The position numbers and the translations under genes are program-made. From Orychophragmus violaceus (taxonomy: Eukaryota; Streptophyta; Magnoliopsida; Brassicales; Brassicaceae), in NCBI GenBank assembly GCA_030180135.1, contig CM058230.1, forward strand, positions 22,962,067 through 23,026,066: a DNA stretch of 64,000 nucleotides, read 5' to 3'. Below the pieces are notes generated by a model, which saw only the letters and a program-made list of their open reading frames with translations, was not told the DNA's origin and did no database searches. Shown piece after piece: positions 24,521 through 36,215 of this stretch (position 1 is its first letter; the number at the start of each line of letters is the position of its first letter).

Positions 24521-24532
24521 TGGTATCAGAGC
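24521..24532 (+). other. Primer-binding site of Copia-2
   Basis: TGGTATCAGAGC one base after the 5' LTR; initiator tRNA-Met type. Confidence 0.92.
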
Positions 24533-24733
24533 TATTGGTTCTGGTTTTTCTTGTTTAGATTCAAGTTTAGGATTGTTTTTCTTGTTTAAAAGTGTTTTGA
24601 ATCAACTACTGATAAGAGAAATCACTTAAGTAACAAGAATTGAAACCTAAACATATGAAAAAATCGCATGATCAAGCTATATGATTTGATATGCGATCGA
24701 ATCCGAGAGAATGAGAATCGGCCAGAATCGCAT

Positions 24734-25075
24734 GGATCGATCGATACGATCGCATGGATCGGTCGATACAATCGGAGATCGCATGGATCGATCGATACGA
24801 TCGCATGGATCGGTCGATACAGACTCTCGGCAAAACCTGTTAACGCGTGAAAGCATCGATCGATGCAGGATCGATGCAGGTTCGATGTTGGTGCATCGAC
24901 CGATGCGGTTGGTGCATCGATCGACACGGTTAGGGTTTTGGCTCGTTTCCGTGCATGCGTGAGAGCATCGATCGATACAGGATCGATGCACGATCGATGC
25001 AGGATCGATGCTAAGAGCATCGACCGATGCGGTTGATGGATCGATCGACACGGTTGGTTCATCGATCGACATGGT
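24734..25075. repeat. Palindrome-rich cluster in the Copia-2 leader
   Basis: Repeated GCATGGATCGATCGATAC and GCATCGATCGATGC-type units with CGATCG, CGGTCG or CGACCG cores, for example at 24738 and 24760. Many neighbouring half-sites (GGATCGATGC) lie between full palindromes. It occupies the same leader position as the GTGT/ACAC arrays of Copia-1. Confidence 0.9.
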
Positions 25076-25089
25076 CGGTTTAAGGCTCG

Positions 25090-25690
25090 GTTTAATATTT
25101 TGATTAAAATTAAACGTCACGGTTTAATAAACAGATTTAATAATTTTATTAAGTCTGGTTAAACCGGGATAAGAAATCCAAAGTCGAAAAATTGGATTTT
25201 GTGCCTAAACCAGGATTTTCTAATTTGATTTGGTTGGACCAAATAAATTGAGAAAATCCGGTTTAGTAAATAACCGGTTGACAATTGTGGTCATCGTAGT
25301 AATTAAAATTTGGTTAGACCAATTTTAATGAACCAGACCGGTTATGTCATTTAATTGGACAATTGGGTCATGTCTTGGACATGGACCAATTCTTGGGCCT
25401 CGGGCCAAGAAGTTAAAACAATTGGGCCAATTATTTGAGTCTTTCTTCAGATTAATTTAAAATTTATTTTATAAAATTATAAAGTCGATTTTAAATTAAA
25501 GTTTCCGAAATTTTGAAATTAGAAAGTTTCTTAAATTAGAAGTTTCTGGATTTGCGGGTTTTGGATTTTAAAGAAATTTCTAAAGTTAGAAAGTTTCCGT
25601 TTTAGAAAGTTTCCAATTTTAGAAAGTTTCCAAAAATAGTAGGTTTCCAAAAATGGAAAGTTTCCCGAAATAGTAATCTTCTATTTTGGG
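25090..25690 (+). repeat. AT-rich leader repeats of Copia-2
   Basis: GGTTTAA/AACCGG-rich sequence is followed at about 25500-25680 by repeated TTAGAAAGTTTCC units. The inverted counterpart in Copia-3 is about 58060-58240. Confidence 0.75.
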
Positions 25691-26212
25691 AATGAATTTT
25701 TTAAATAAACCTACGAACCTCAAATAATATCAAGCGTTGGATGTCTTGTCCATTCTATGTCAGCTGTCGAAGCCCATTCAATTGTATTCATGGCCTTACA
25801 GTGTGAGGGTGTCTACTTTTGCGTGGGTAAGACGGTTTGTGATTCATAAATGTCATTGGGAGTCCCAGACATTAATGATTACATGACTGTATAGTCTGGT
25901 TTTCTTGACTAGGCCATCGGGAGTCCCGGGCCTTGAGACATCAGAGTGAATTGGGCCTCGGGCCCAGATTCACAACCAAGAGTTATATTACGGATATAAT
26001 TAGCCGACATAGGGCTTACCGATATAAGCTAAGGTTGGGTGACGGCCAGTGGCCCACTTTAATCTTAGTTATATGTGGATCTTGGAATCATTATATTCTA
26101 TTGAGGGTAACTGATGTTATTGAATATAATGCATGATTAATCATATTAAATTAATACGAGATTAATCATATTGAACATATTAACTAAAATCCTTTTATCT
26201 TAATTTTCAGTT

Positions 26213-27232
26213 ATGACTAGCACAAACAATCAAAACACTTTCTCGATCCGGTCTGTCCTTGAGATGGACAAGCTGAACGGATCAAATTTCTTGACTTGGT
26301 CGCGGAACCTGAGGCTAGTTCTCAGACAGGAGAGAAAGGACTATGTCCTTGAGAGAGCTCTCCCCGTGAGGATCGGGTCCAATGCTTCTCATGCAGTATA
26401 TGATGCTTGGAATAAGCATTATAATGATGCGGTAGATGTGCGTGGTCTGATATTGGCTACCATGGACTCAGACTTGCGGAAGCAATATGAGAACATGGAG
26501 TCGCCAATAGAGATGATCAGCAGCCTGAAATTGAAATTTCAGGAGCAGATAAGGGTGGAGAGATACCAGTTGGTTAAGTCTCTCACTGGCTGCAAGCTAC
26601 CAAATGATAATCCAGTGAGTCCTCATGTCAGTAAAATGATGGGTTACATTGATAACCTGAGGAAACTGGATTATCCAGTTAGCCAAGAGTTGGCAACTGA
26701 AATCATTCTGCAGTCACTGCCGTCAAGCTATGATAAGTTCAGAAAGAACTATATCAAGAAAGGCTTAACGAAGACGCTGACTGAACTGCATGATATGCTC
26801 AAGACAGTTGAGCCAAACGTGAAGAGTACCCTGTACAATCTCATGAGTGAGAAGGGTAGGTTTACTAAACCTAATGCTGACAAGGGTGAAGACAAAGTTG
26901 TCCAGATTTTGAATCATGGCAAGCGTGTGTCTTCTGAGCCCGAGTCAGATGCCTCTTACGTTGGTAAGTGCTGCTACTGTAAGGAGACAGGGCATTGGAA
27001 GAGAAATTGCATTAAATTCATGGAAGATGATGAGGAGTTGAAGTTGATGTATGAGACTACTTCCTCAGGTATTCATGTTATTACTTCAAGTTCTACCTTA
27101 AAGGTATTGGATACTGGTTGTGGCACTGATATTTGTGATAATATGCAGAGCCTAAGCAACAGTAGAACGTTGAAGGAAGGGCAAGTGAAACTACATGTCT
27201 GGAAGGAGCTTGGGATGCTGCCTCAGCAGTAG
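26213..27232 (+). CDS. Copia-2 gag with protease start
   Basis: An intact 339-residue frame. The gag domain covers about residues 8-200 (F-S-I-R-S-V-L-E, L-N-G-S-N-F-x-T-W, D-A-W-N-K-H-Y, L-Q-S-L-P-S-S). A CCHC zinc knuckle, C-C-Y-C then G-H-W-K-R-N-C, lies near 248-261. The L-D-T-G-C-G-T-D protease active-site segment is near 300. The frame then ends after about 30 residues, far short of a Gag-Pol polyprotein, and the following 3 kb is pol debris. Copia-3 has the same 339-residue frame with the same endpoint and few changes, so this short product seems to be the family's functional protein. It would assemble particles in the cytoplasm and rely on pol supplied by another element. Confidence 0.9.
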   Translation: MTSTNNQNTFSIRSVLEMDKLNGSNFLTWSRNLRLVLRQERKDYVLERALPVRIGSNASHAVYDAWNKHYNDAVDVRGLILATMDSDLRKQYENMESPIEMISSLKLKFQEQIRVERYQLVKSLTGCKLPNDNPVSPHVSKMMGYIDNLRKLDYPVSQELATEIILQSLPSSYDKFRKNYIKKGLTKTLTELHDMLKTVEPNVKSTLYNLMSEKGRFTKPNADKGEDKVVQILNHGKRVSSEPESDASYVGKCCYCKETGHWKRNCIKFMEDDEELKLMYETTSSGIHVITSSSTLKVLDTGCGTDICDNMQSLSNSRTLKEGQVKLHVWKELGMLPQQ

Positions 27233-30200
27233 GGTTTTTACTTATAGATCCCTTTGAGGCTTGGTTTTGTATTAAGTAATTGCTACAATATACCTGCTTC
27301 AAGCAGAGTTGTCTTTCATTTTCTTGTAAGAATTTGAATGTTTTTCATTTTGATAAAAGACAAGTTTTTGTTCTTTTGATCTTAATGAAATATTAATTGT
27401 AGCACCCTATTCATGCAATGGGTTTTATATCTTAAACCAAAGAGTGCCTAAATGTAACATAAATACCGAATTGGTTTAAATCTGATGAATTAAACCTGAT
27501 TTTTCTTGGCATAAAGTCTTGGTCACATAGAGTAAGTCGGATTCAGAAATCCCATAGTCGAGGACTGTTGGGCTCATTTGATAAAATATCTTATGAGACT
27601 TGAATTCTGTTTACTAGACCAAAAGGTAAAGGGCCTATCTTAGCCGAGCTAGAGAAAAGCCCAAAGGCTTATTGGACCTGGAACATACTCATGTATGTGG
27701 CCCAATGAGCAGTAATGCCAGAGAAAATCTCCTGTACTTCATTGTCTCTACTGATTACTTCAGTGAGAATGACTGTGTTCATTTGATGAGACACAAGTCG
27801 GAATTCTTTGACATGGTCGAAAGAGTTCCAGAATGAAGTATAGGATCTGAATGACAAAAGTATTAAGACTCTGGATTAAATCACGAGTGAGAATACTTAA
27901 GTCATTGATTGTGTGATCATCTTAATGAGTGTGAAATCGTTTCACAGCTCATTTCTCCTGAAAACCTGAAGGTTTTTCTGTGAGAAAGAATCAGATCTTA
28001 TAAGAAATGATTAAAGATGAGTCGCACGAATCTTCCATGATATTATTTAAGAATAACGCTCTAAAATATCTAAGTTTACGCTGAAATAGTTCCACAAATA
28101 TCAGTTGAAAGACACCACGTAAATGTGGATTGGAATCGATCCAAATTAGTCTTTACTGAGTATTTGTAGTTGTACTACTTCGCTGGTTGTAAGAAGGAAA
28201 CCAAGGCTTCTTACTTTTACGTCCATTCTGTTTTCTAAGAAGGGAAGTTATTTTCCAAGAAGAACAGTGGGAGTAAAAGTATAACTCGAAGAAATTCGAG
28301 AAATACAGGAGGCTGCTTTACCTATTAAGGGAGAGCAGCGGAAGGATTTACAGATTTCTGTAGAATCCACACCTGTGGAGCCTGAAGTTCGCAGATATGA
28401 ATGAATCAGTTACTAATCCGAGAGTGATTTCTCGTCATTAGTTGAACCTGATAATCATTGAAAGTTCGCATGATCTGATGATCATTGAAAGCGACGAATC
28501 TGCGAAATTCAAAGAAGCGAAAGTGAGCCCGGACTCCGAAGAAAATTACATTTTATGTAAGTTAGCCTCATCGATCCATTCATGGATGGAAGCAAACATA
28601 TCGGAGTTGGAATCTTCGTTCTGTTGTAGTAGTCAAGGTTTTGACTTGAACAGGAACGAAGCGGAACTGTGTGTTTACTAATAGATTAGTGGGAGCGATA
28701 TTGCATTTCTCAAAGTGTATGTCGATGACATACTGATTCTCGGATATAACGTCCCAACGCTGTAGTCGGTAAAGGACTAGCTTGGGAGTTGGTTTAATGA
28801 TTGACATGGGTAAAGCCACGTAGTTCTTGGATTTTGGATCTAAAGATAGAGATCCAAAAGAGCTGGTAGGACAAAGTCAGGATTCTTAAATTGACAAAGT
28901 CCTACACGTTTTGAGCAATCCAAGAAGGGTTTTATGCCAATGTCACATGGCATTAAGTTAAGCAAGATACAGTATCCTACGATAACTGCTGATCTTAAAT
29001 GCATGGATGAGATTCCATATGCGTCGGCAATTGGATCTATCATGTATGCCATGAAACATACTTGTTTGATGTTGCTTTAATGTTAAGCAAGACAAATAAA
29101 GACCAGTCAAATCCAGCAAAGAATCAAGTTTCCTAAAGTATGTCCTAAAGTATTTGAGGAATACTAAGGATAAGTTCTTGATTTACGGAGAAAATGAGGT
29201 GCTATAAGTCGATAGAGTCTGAAAGGCAAGTTTCCAACAGACAAAGATGATTTCCGGTCACAGTCCGGTTATATCTTGTGTTTGTCTGGCGGTGCACGGC
29301 ACTGTTGCTGACTCCATGACTTAAGCTGAATCTTTCGCAGCTTGAAAGAAGAGTTCATCACTGAACTTGATGTGATTCCCAGCATAGATGAGACTAGCTG
29401 CACATCAGAGGTCCAAACACCTTGAGATAAATGACAGAGATGTTAAGTAGATCAGCAAGTTTCAACAAATGAGAACGTTGCTAATCTATTAACGAAGCCA
29501 CTCCTTAGCCCTAAGCACGAGTCACGGACTGTAGCTGTAGGATAAGTGAAGTTAAGATATAGTCTTAATTTCAGTGGGAGTTAGTAAAGGGCTTTATTTA
29601 GTTATTGATATGTTCTTGTAAAACATTTGAGATGTTTAATAATGAAATTATTATTTCAAGATTATTTTAACTGTGATGAAATAATCGTTCCAAAGTGATA
29701 TAAACCATTTTATAGGTCATCGAAGTAAATGACTTGATCTTGAGTCATCGAAGTCATTTAGCTTGATCATGAGACCCTATATTTGATAAATGTTTTATAT
29801 CATCCCGTCCCTAGTCGATGGTTGTTGAAATTGGAACACCAACAACCGTGTGAGACTGGATTGGTACGTGACTTATGACAAAGTCTCAGTGTGTCATAGA
29901 TGCGCGGCATCAAAGTCAGTACATAGGTGTATGTTTGGGAACATACGACCGGACAAGACCCGCTTATAAGAACTCTTCAGGATATTTATATCTGTGTCAT
30001 AAGAGATTCTTACTACGACTATAGAGTATAGTCCTTAGACCTGAGTTCGCATGCATGTGACTGCACATGGACTGATGCACTTTGATCATTGTCTAACGCT
30101 ATCGTTCTGCGATAGTTATAAGGACCTTGTTTGGGTACATTATGAAATGAGTAGTTTACAGTGATGGGACAAGACGGAATTTGTCCCTCCAATATAAATG

Positions 30201-30418
30201 GAGTGAATATCTCTAGGCCAATCGGAGATTTGAATACTGGAAAATGCATGGCCATGCTCAAACGGACTGTCCCGAGTCGTTTGGATTGTCAGTATCGAAT
30301 CAGAGTCCGATGAACAAGATTAGGCTTTATAAGGATGACACCAATCTTGCCTTATGACTAATCGAGATATTGTGACAAAAGGATTATGAATACAGAGATT
30401 CCAGTACAAGTGGGAGAT
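27233..30418 (+). pseudogene. Decayed pol of Copia-2
   Basis: Broken homology to Copia pol in the normal order. It includes an integrase-core segment with Y-F-S and L-M-R-H-K-S-E-F-F near 27750-27800, a K-R-N-S-G-S-K-type segment near 28250, a reverse transcriptase Y-V-D-D-I-L motif at about 28717-28735, and an A-D-S-M-T RNase H remnant near 29310. Stops and small deletions are spread throughout; no frame exceeds 80 codons. The same breakage is seen in Copia-3 (53274-56511), including a duplicated ATGATCATTGAAAG unit near 28450-28490. The decay therefore predates both insertions. Confidence 0.75.
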
Positions 30419-31087
30419 TGTTGGAATTGTGTCCAGTAATCTCGGTACTGTCTCTAGAAAGTAAGAGTATGTCAATGATCAGACATAAGTCATATAATAC
30501 TGGGGGTCATGATGGCTTTCTAGAGTCCGCTCATGATCTATAAGTCTTGGACTTATTGCCTTTATTATATGATCCCATATGGGTCACACGCCTAAGCTAA
30601 CAGGAAAATGTGTAGGAACGTTTTAGCAGAAGTACGGTAAAAGTGCTAGGCATTTACTGTACTTAGAGAGAATAAAACGGTTTAGCCACTCTGTGTCGAT
30701 CGATACACAAGGTGTGTCGGTCGACACAGTGCGCGAATGCCGTCGAGTTAATTGGTGTTTGGGCCAAATGGCCCAAACGCAACCGGACAAGTTTTATGAG
30801 ATAAAACTCAAGTTCAGAACAATTAACCCTAAGTCCTCAGCCGAAAACTCTCTCTCTCTGCGCCGAGCTCCTTGTGGTCTAGCAGCCGTTTTCTGTGATC
30901 GCGTGTGTGAACCTTTGGAGGATTCATCTCTCGGTGTTTCTCTGATCTCAAACATACCATCTCTTTCCGCTGCAAACAGGTATAAGGTGAGATCATCATT
31001 TGTTTCTATTCGAGATGAACCTAGATCCGCATGTTTAGGTTGATATGAATCTAAGAATTGAATCAGGATCAACCAAACAATCCTTCA
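30419..31087 (+). repeat. Copia-2 3' LTR (669 bp)
   Basis: Same length and ends as the 5' LTR, preceded by a CAAGTGGGAGAT purine tract. It carries the palindrome pair at 30697 and 30718, 21 bp apart. Confidence 0.93.
30693..30725. repeat. Phased palindrome pair, Copia-2 3' LTR
   Basis: Cores at 30697 and 30718; identical to the 5' LTR pair. Confidence 0.93.
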
Positions 31088-31092
31088 AGGAC

Positions 31093-33649
31093 AAGTGGAA
31101 CTGCGTGTCTGGTATGAAGCAATGGTTGCTGCATGAGCCGTAGAGATTCTCCATTTGTAGGAGCCTTTCATACTTGGTTTTAGAAATTAAGTAATTGTTA
31201 CTATGTATCTGCCTTGTGCAGAGATGTCTTTCATTTTCTTGTAAGAATTTGGATGTTTTTCATTTTGATAAAAGACAAGTTTTGTTCTTTAGATCTTAAT
31301 GAATTATCATATGGTAGCACCCCGTTTGGAATGAGTTTTATATCTTAAACCAGCGTGATTTTGAATATAACACAAATACTAAAGGTTTAAGTCTGATGAC
31401 TCGAACTCGACTTTTCCTTGGCATAGTCGTTTAACCACATAAAGTGAAGCGGATTCAGAAGTTCCATAGTTTTGGACTCATTTGATTATTAATCATTTGA
31501 GATATGAATTCTGCTTGCTGGGCCAAATGACTAAGGCCCTTTTACCATAGCTAAAAGAAAAACGGGCCAGAGGCTTATTGGGTCTTACACATACTGATGT
31601 ATGCGGCCCGATGAGCATTAGTGCCAAAGAAAATCCTCAGTACTTCATTACCTTATTGATGGCTTCAATAAGTATGACTGTGTTCATTTGATGAGACACG
31701 AGTAGGAATCCTTTGAGGAATTCCAAAAAAAAATGAAGTATAGATTCGATTTGACAGAAGTATTGAGATCCACGATTAGATCACGGAGGAAAAATACTTG
31801 AGTCAAGAATTGGGTGATCATCTAGGTGAGTGTGAAGTCATATCACAGCTCTTTTCTCCTGGAAAACCTGAATGGTGTTTCTGAGAGAACGAATTGGATC
31901 TTATTAGATATGCTCTGATTAATGATGAGTCACAGGAATCTTCCATAATCTTTTAAGAAATACGCTCTAGAAAGGTCTGTGTTTGCGCAGAAAAGGGTTT
32001 CAATCAGAATCAATTGAAAGACACCACATTGGATGTGGACTGGAAGTTTTTCAAGTAAGTTGTTTCTGATAATTTGGGGATGATAGCTGATAAGCTTGAA
32101 CCCAAACCTGATAAGTTCTACCTCGCCGGTTGTCCTAAGGAAACCGAGGCTTACTACTCTTATAACCAATCCGAGAACAAAGTTTTGTTGTCTGGAACTG
32201 TGTCTTTTGAGAAAGATCATACTTTCAAAAGGAACAGTGGGAGTAAAATTACACATCGAAGAAATTCGATAAACACAGGAGGCTGCTCAACCTGTTGAGG
32301 GAGAGCAGCGGTGAGATCTACAAAGTGCTGTAGGACCTACACCTGTGGAGCCTGAAATTCGCAGATCCGAAAGGATCCGTCACTAACTCGAGAGTGTTTT
32401 CTCGTAACCAATTGTCATGATTTGTGGATCATTGAAAAGTGGCGAGCATGCGAAATTCAAAGAAGCGATGGTGAGCCCCAACTCCGAAAATTTGCTGGGT
32501 ATGCATGTTAGCTTCACAGATCCGTTTCTGGATTGAAGCAGACATCTTGGAGTTGGGATCAACATTCTGATAAAGTGGTCAATAGTTTTGACTTGATCAG
32601 AAAAGAAATGAAACCATGCGTTTACAAGAAGACTAGTGGGAGCATAGCTGCATTTCTCACCTTGTATATAGATAACATACTTAATCTCATAAACGACGTT
32701 CCGACGCTAAAGTCTTGTCAAGATTTGGGTCGGAGGTCAAATTTAACGATGGACATGGGAGAAGGCCGTGAAAGTTCTTGGAATAAGGATCCATTGGGAT
32801 GGATCAGGGAAGCTAATTGGATCGTGTCAAAATCCTTATGTTGATAAGGTACTGGACAGTTCAAATGTGCTTGATTCCAAGAATGGCTTCATACCAAAGG
32901 TCTTATGGCATCAATCTTAGCAAGATGAGGTGTTTTGGACACTAGCTGAGCTATTATTAATGAGTGTGATTGCTAATGCTGCTGCAATAGAATCCATCAT
33001 GAATGCCATATTTTGCGCTCGTCTAGATGCAGCTTACGCATAAAGCATGACGAGAAAATACCAATATGTTCCGGTAATAGTCACTGAACAGTTACCAGAA
33101 ATATCCCAAGTGTTTGAGGAACACTAACGATAGGTTCGTGGTGAACTAATAAAGTGACGAACCAGTTGAAAGTAGTTAGACGGACAAAGACGATTCCCGG
33201 TTCCCACCTGGTTATGTCTCTTTGTCTGAATGACGGTGCTATCTGTTGGAAAGGCTCTAAGCAGTGGACCGTAGAATAGTGCTTTTATCTGAATGGCGGT
33301 GTGGTTTGTTGGAATTGTTTCAAGCAATAACACCGCAGTCTCTCCCATAACCTAAGCACGAAATTTATTCTGTTGCTGTAGGTATAAGATATCTGAAGAG
33401 ATGATCTTGATTCTAGTGGGAGTTATTTTAGTTATGTTGTAATCTTTACATAGACATGCTATGGAAAAGTTTGTGTAAGTTAAAACTGACATCGGTGTTA
33501 CTTGATTATTGGATAATTAAGTAATGGTCCCAAAGTATTTTATGGTCATCATATAGGTCATCAAGTTGAGGACTTGATCATGAAACCCTATAAGTAAAGG
33601 ATGACATAAATTACGATTGTCCCTAGTCGAGGTTGTTGAAGTGGGACAC
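31093..33649 (+). pseudogene. Decayed pol of Copia-1, first part
   Basis: Homology resumes after the Copia-2 target duplication with the same layout as Copia-2 after gag. Readable islands are a D-K-L-E-P/K-E-T-E-A-Y-Y-x-Y segment and K-R-N-S-G-S-K near 32074-32250, and reverse transcriptase at 32590-32760. There C-V-Y-K-K and A-F-L-T-L-Y-I-D-N replace the usual Y-V-D-D, so the second catalytic Asp reads Asn. Stops are frequent. It is interrupted at 33650 by Gypsy-1 and continues at 61765. Confidence 0.75.
33645..33649. repeat. Target-site duplication GACAC of Gypsy-1, left copy
   Basis: GACAC before the LTR at 33650 and after the other LTR at 61765-61769. Confidence 0.9.
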
Positions 33650-34187
33650 TGTGAGATCCATGATTCACACTAAGAATTTGTATTCGTGGATTTGGACTTT
33701 AGGATATAGAAATGGTATAGTTTCCTATGAATCAAAGACTTTATTGAGATTGATCATCGAGATAGAACAAACACAATCGAAAAGAGAGTACAAAGTATGG
33801 AATCGAGCTATCCAGTCGAAGTGTTCTTAGCTAGGGTTGGAATGTCTTGAATGAGTCGCCACTTCTTCTTTTAAATAGTCTCGACTCTGACCTCTCCGTT
33901 CCGATATTTTGGCCTCGTCGTCGTAACGATCTCCGAGATTCTCGCGAGTCAGTTGAACTCGACAAGACCGAGTTGTTCTATCTCCACGTCATCTTCTGCC
34001 GAGCTCGAGCTCGACTGTCTCCGGCTTCGACATCGTCTGGGCCTTGTCAGGGCGTTTACTCGCTTGGGCCCAACAAAGGAGTCGACTTTTCCTCTTTGTC
34101 TTTGATTCTGGAACAGGCTTGTAATTACGGGCCTTTGTATTGTCTGTTAATGGGCCGGATTTCCTAGAGGGAAATCCAGTACCAACA
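33650..34187 (-). repeat. Gypsy-1 3' LTR (538 bp)
   Basis: Runs from TGTGAGATCC to CCAACA, matching 61227-61764 in length. The flanking ATAGCCCCCCAGCC reads as a polypurine tract on the minus strand. Confidence 0.92.
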
Positions 34188-34796
34188 ATAGCCCCCCAGC
34201 CCATTGATTTCGAGAAGTCGAGGTTAATGGGCGGTGGACGTTCTCGGGAAGACGCGCGCGTGTCTCGTGCGTCGAAAAATCTAATGATTATTCTCGCCCC
34301 ATCCGTAGATCTTATTGCGATCCAACGGTCAAGGACGGGCGCGTGGGACGAGCTGATCTGCTTTTTAGCGTGTCAACGGTTATAGCGTGTATTTGCTTGA
34401 GAATTTCATCTCCCACCGTGGATCTGGTCGATCATCAACGGCTAGATTCGAAGGTCGTGAAGTCTTTTCGGGCTCATTCTTTTGGTGAAGTGACCTAATT
34501 ACTGCGCACCCGCAGCCGTTGATCTCGAATCGACGGTTTGAGTTGAGGGAAAGCGAGAAGTCCAAACCATCTCGATTCTCTCAGTAATTAATACGAGTTT
34601 GGGAGTCGTACGGACGATACTGCGCATAATCCCCGATATAAATAATCGTATATATCGTCGAAGGGAGTCCTTCGCCTCCTTACTTTTACTCTGTCTCTTT
34701 CTTGTTTAAAGTTTTTCTCCATATTTCCTCTGCCGCTAGAGAAAAAGTCTTATCCCGGAAACTTTCCGTTTTCTTTACTCCGGCGCGTTTTCTTTC
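34188..34796. other. Gypsy-1 non-coding region before the antisense gene
   Basis: No frame recognised. It is GC-moderate and includes an ATATAAATAATCG TATA-like segment near 34637 on the plus strand, about 160 bp upstream of the antisense gene ATG; that could be its promoter. Confidence 0.45.
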
Positions 34797-34988
34797 ATGG
34801 CCTTGAGAGACCCTGCGGGAGCGAGTACGAGTGCGGCGGCGGGGTCATTCGGACCGCACCCGCCGTCTTCGTTAACCGTGGACCATATTCAGCAGTTAAG
34901 GGCGCTTTGCCGGATTCCAACGGAAGTTGAAATCGTCATTCCTGCCCCGGCGGTGTCCCCCAAAACGGTCGTAGAAGGCTACTGCTGC

Positions 34989-34993
34989 GCCTC
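34989..34993. repeat. Target-site duplication GCCTC of Gypsy-2, left copy
   Basis: GCCTC before 34994 and again at 44849-44853. Confidence 0.9.
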
Positions 34994-36215
34994 TGATAGG
35001 TCAAGAATTAATCCCTATACTAAACTGCAAGTGAACAGCAATGTCAAAGTAGTATATAGGGTTATCGAATCCACAGGGACACTTGGTCTCAATAGATCAG
35101 AACAGTAGAGACTAATACTAGAAATAAGCAGATGGTGAAGTAAATAAATTGCGAAGCAAGAAAGTAAACAGTAGCAGAGATTAACGGTTGTGAAAGCAAG
35201 TAATTAAAAGCGTCAAGCCTAGGGTATTCTCAGGAAATCAGACAAGCAGACAGTTCATTCAGCAAGGATCTAATTAAGCACAGTTCTAGAACTCAAAACA
35301 CAGATATAGAATTAACCAAATTCCTTTGCGATAATTCTCTAAGTCTAAGTGCAGCAAACCAAACTTTCGTTTGCGAGAACTAACAGATTAAACTAGCATT
35401 AATCCCAAGTTAGATATGTTCACAATTATCCTAAACCAAACTTCCGTTTGCGAATAGTTTAATTGCCCAATTTAATTAGTTCAGATTCCTAAACCCCACT
35501 TCCGTGACGTATTTAGCAACCTAAGATCTAGATTCTAATTGATCAGGTTAGAACTAGCTTTAAGCACAATTAAATTGAAGAACAGATATAGTTTGAATCC
35601 TTAACTGAAATTGAACAAGTCTAGCAAGTCATGAAATCCTATGTGAGAAACCCTAAACCTAACTAGGAATCTACTCAGACATAGATAATGAAAACATGAT
35701 CATATGATGAATAAATTGCATAAAAGAATAAGAGTAAAAGGGGTTCGAAATCTTCTCCAAATACAGATGAAGTAATAGGTTCAGATCAGCCCCAAAAGCT
35801 CTAAAAATCCTCTGCTCTTAATTATGAAAGTGTATTGTAAAGCGTATAAAGCGTATCTAATTAAAACACTAAAAACTCTATTATATAGGCATAATCTCGG
35901 CCAGGGGCTTCTTTGTAAATATCAGGAACTTCTGGATCAAAGTGCAAATCTTCATAACTTCATTAAACCGACGCGTACGGCCCATCTCGCTAGTGTGTCG
36001 ACCGATGCACAAGGTGTGTCGGTCGATGCATGATCAATAAATCGGACAGTGAGTTAAGCTCTCGGCCAAAACGTCCCAAAAGTCCCAAAATGCTCCAAAT
36101 ATCTCCAATTAGCTCCAAACATGATTAAACCTGTAAAAGACTCTAAACAAAGACAAAAGACACTAAAAACACATCTATATCATGGTCTAAAATGGGTAAA
36201 AACCATGATATATCA
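34994..36215 (-). repeat. Gypsy-2 3' LTR (1222 bp)
   Basis: Runs from TGATAGGTC to ATATATCA. It carries a palindrome pair with cores at 35999 (CGACCG) and 36020 (CGGTCG). Confidence 0.93.
35995..36031. repeat. Phased palindrome pair, Gypsy-2 3' LTR
   Basis: Cores 35999 and 36020, 21 bp apart, in GTGT and ATGC arms. Confidence 0.93.

Larger units (their letters stand above)
23851..31087 (+). mobile_element. Copia-2: gag-only Copia element nested in Copia-1
   Basis: Two 669-bp LTRs, a primer site at 24521, an intact gag frame, a ruined pol and AGGAC target duplications. I count three differences between the LTRs (about 0.45%), so insertion is recent. Its orientation is the same as Copia-1, into which it landed at the protease region. 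Confidence 0.93.

Noticed and set aside
24622..25120. Overlapping frames rich in S-I-D-R/S-I-D-P
   Set aside because: They translate the CGATCG palindrome cluster in the leader upstream of gag; no start context and no homology.
33847..34167. 106-codon frame also found at 61424-61744
   Set aside because: Contained in the two Gypsy-1 LTRs; duplicated as part of the LTR and without coding features.
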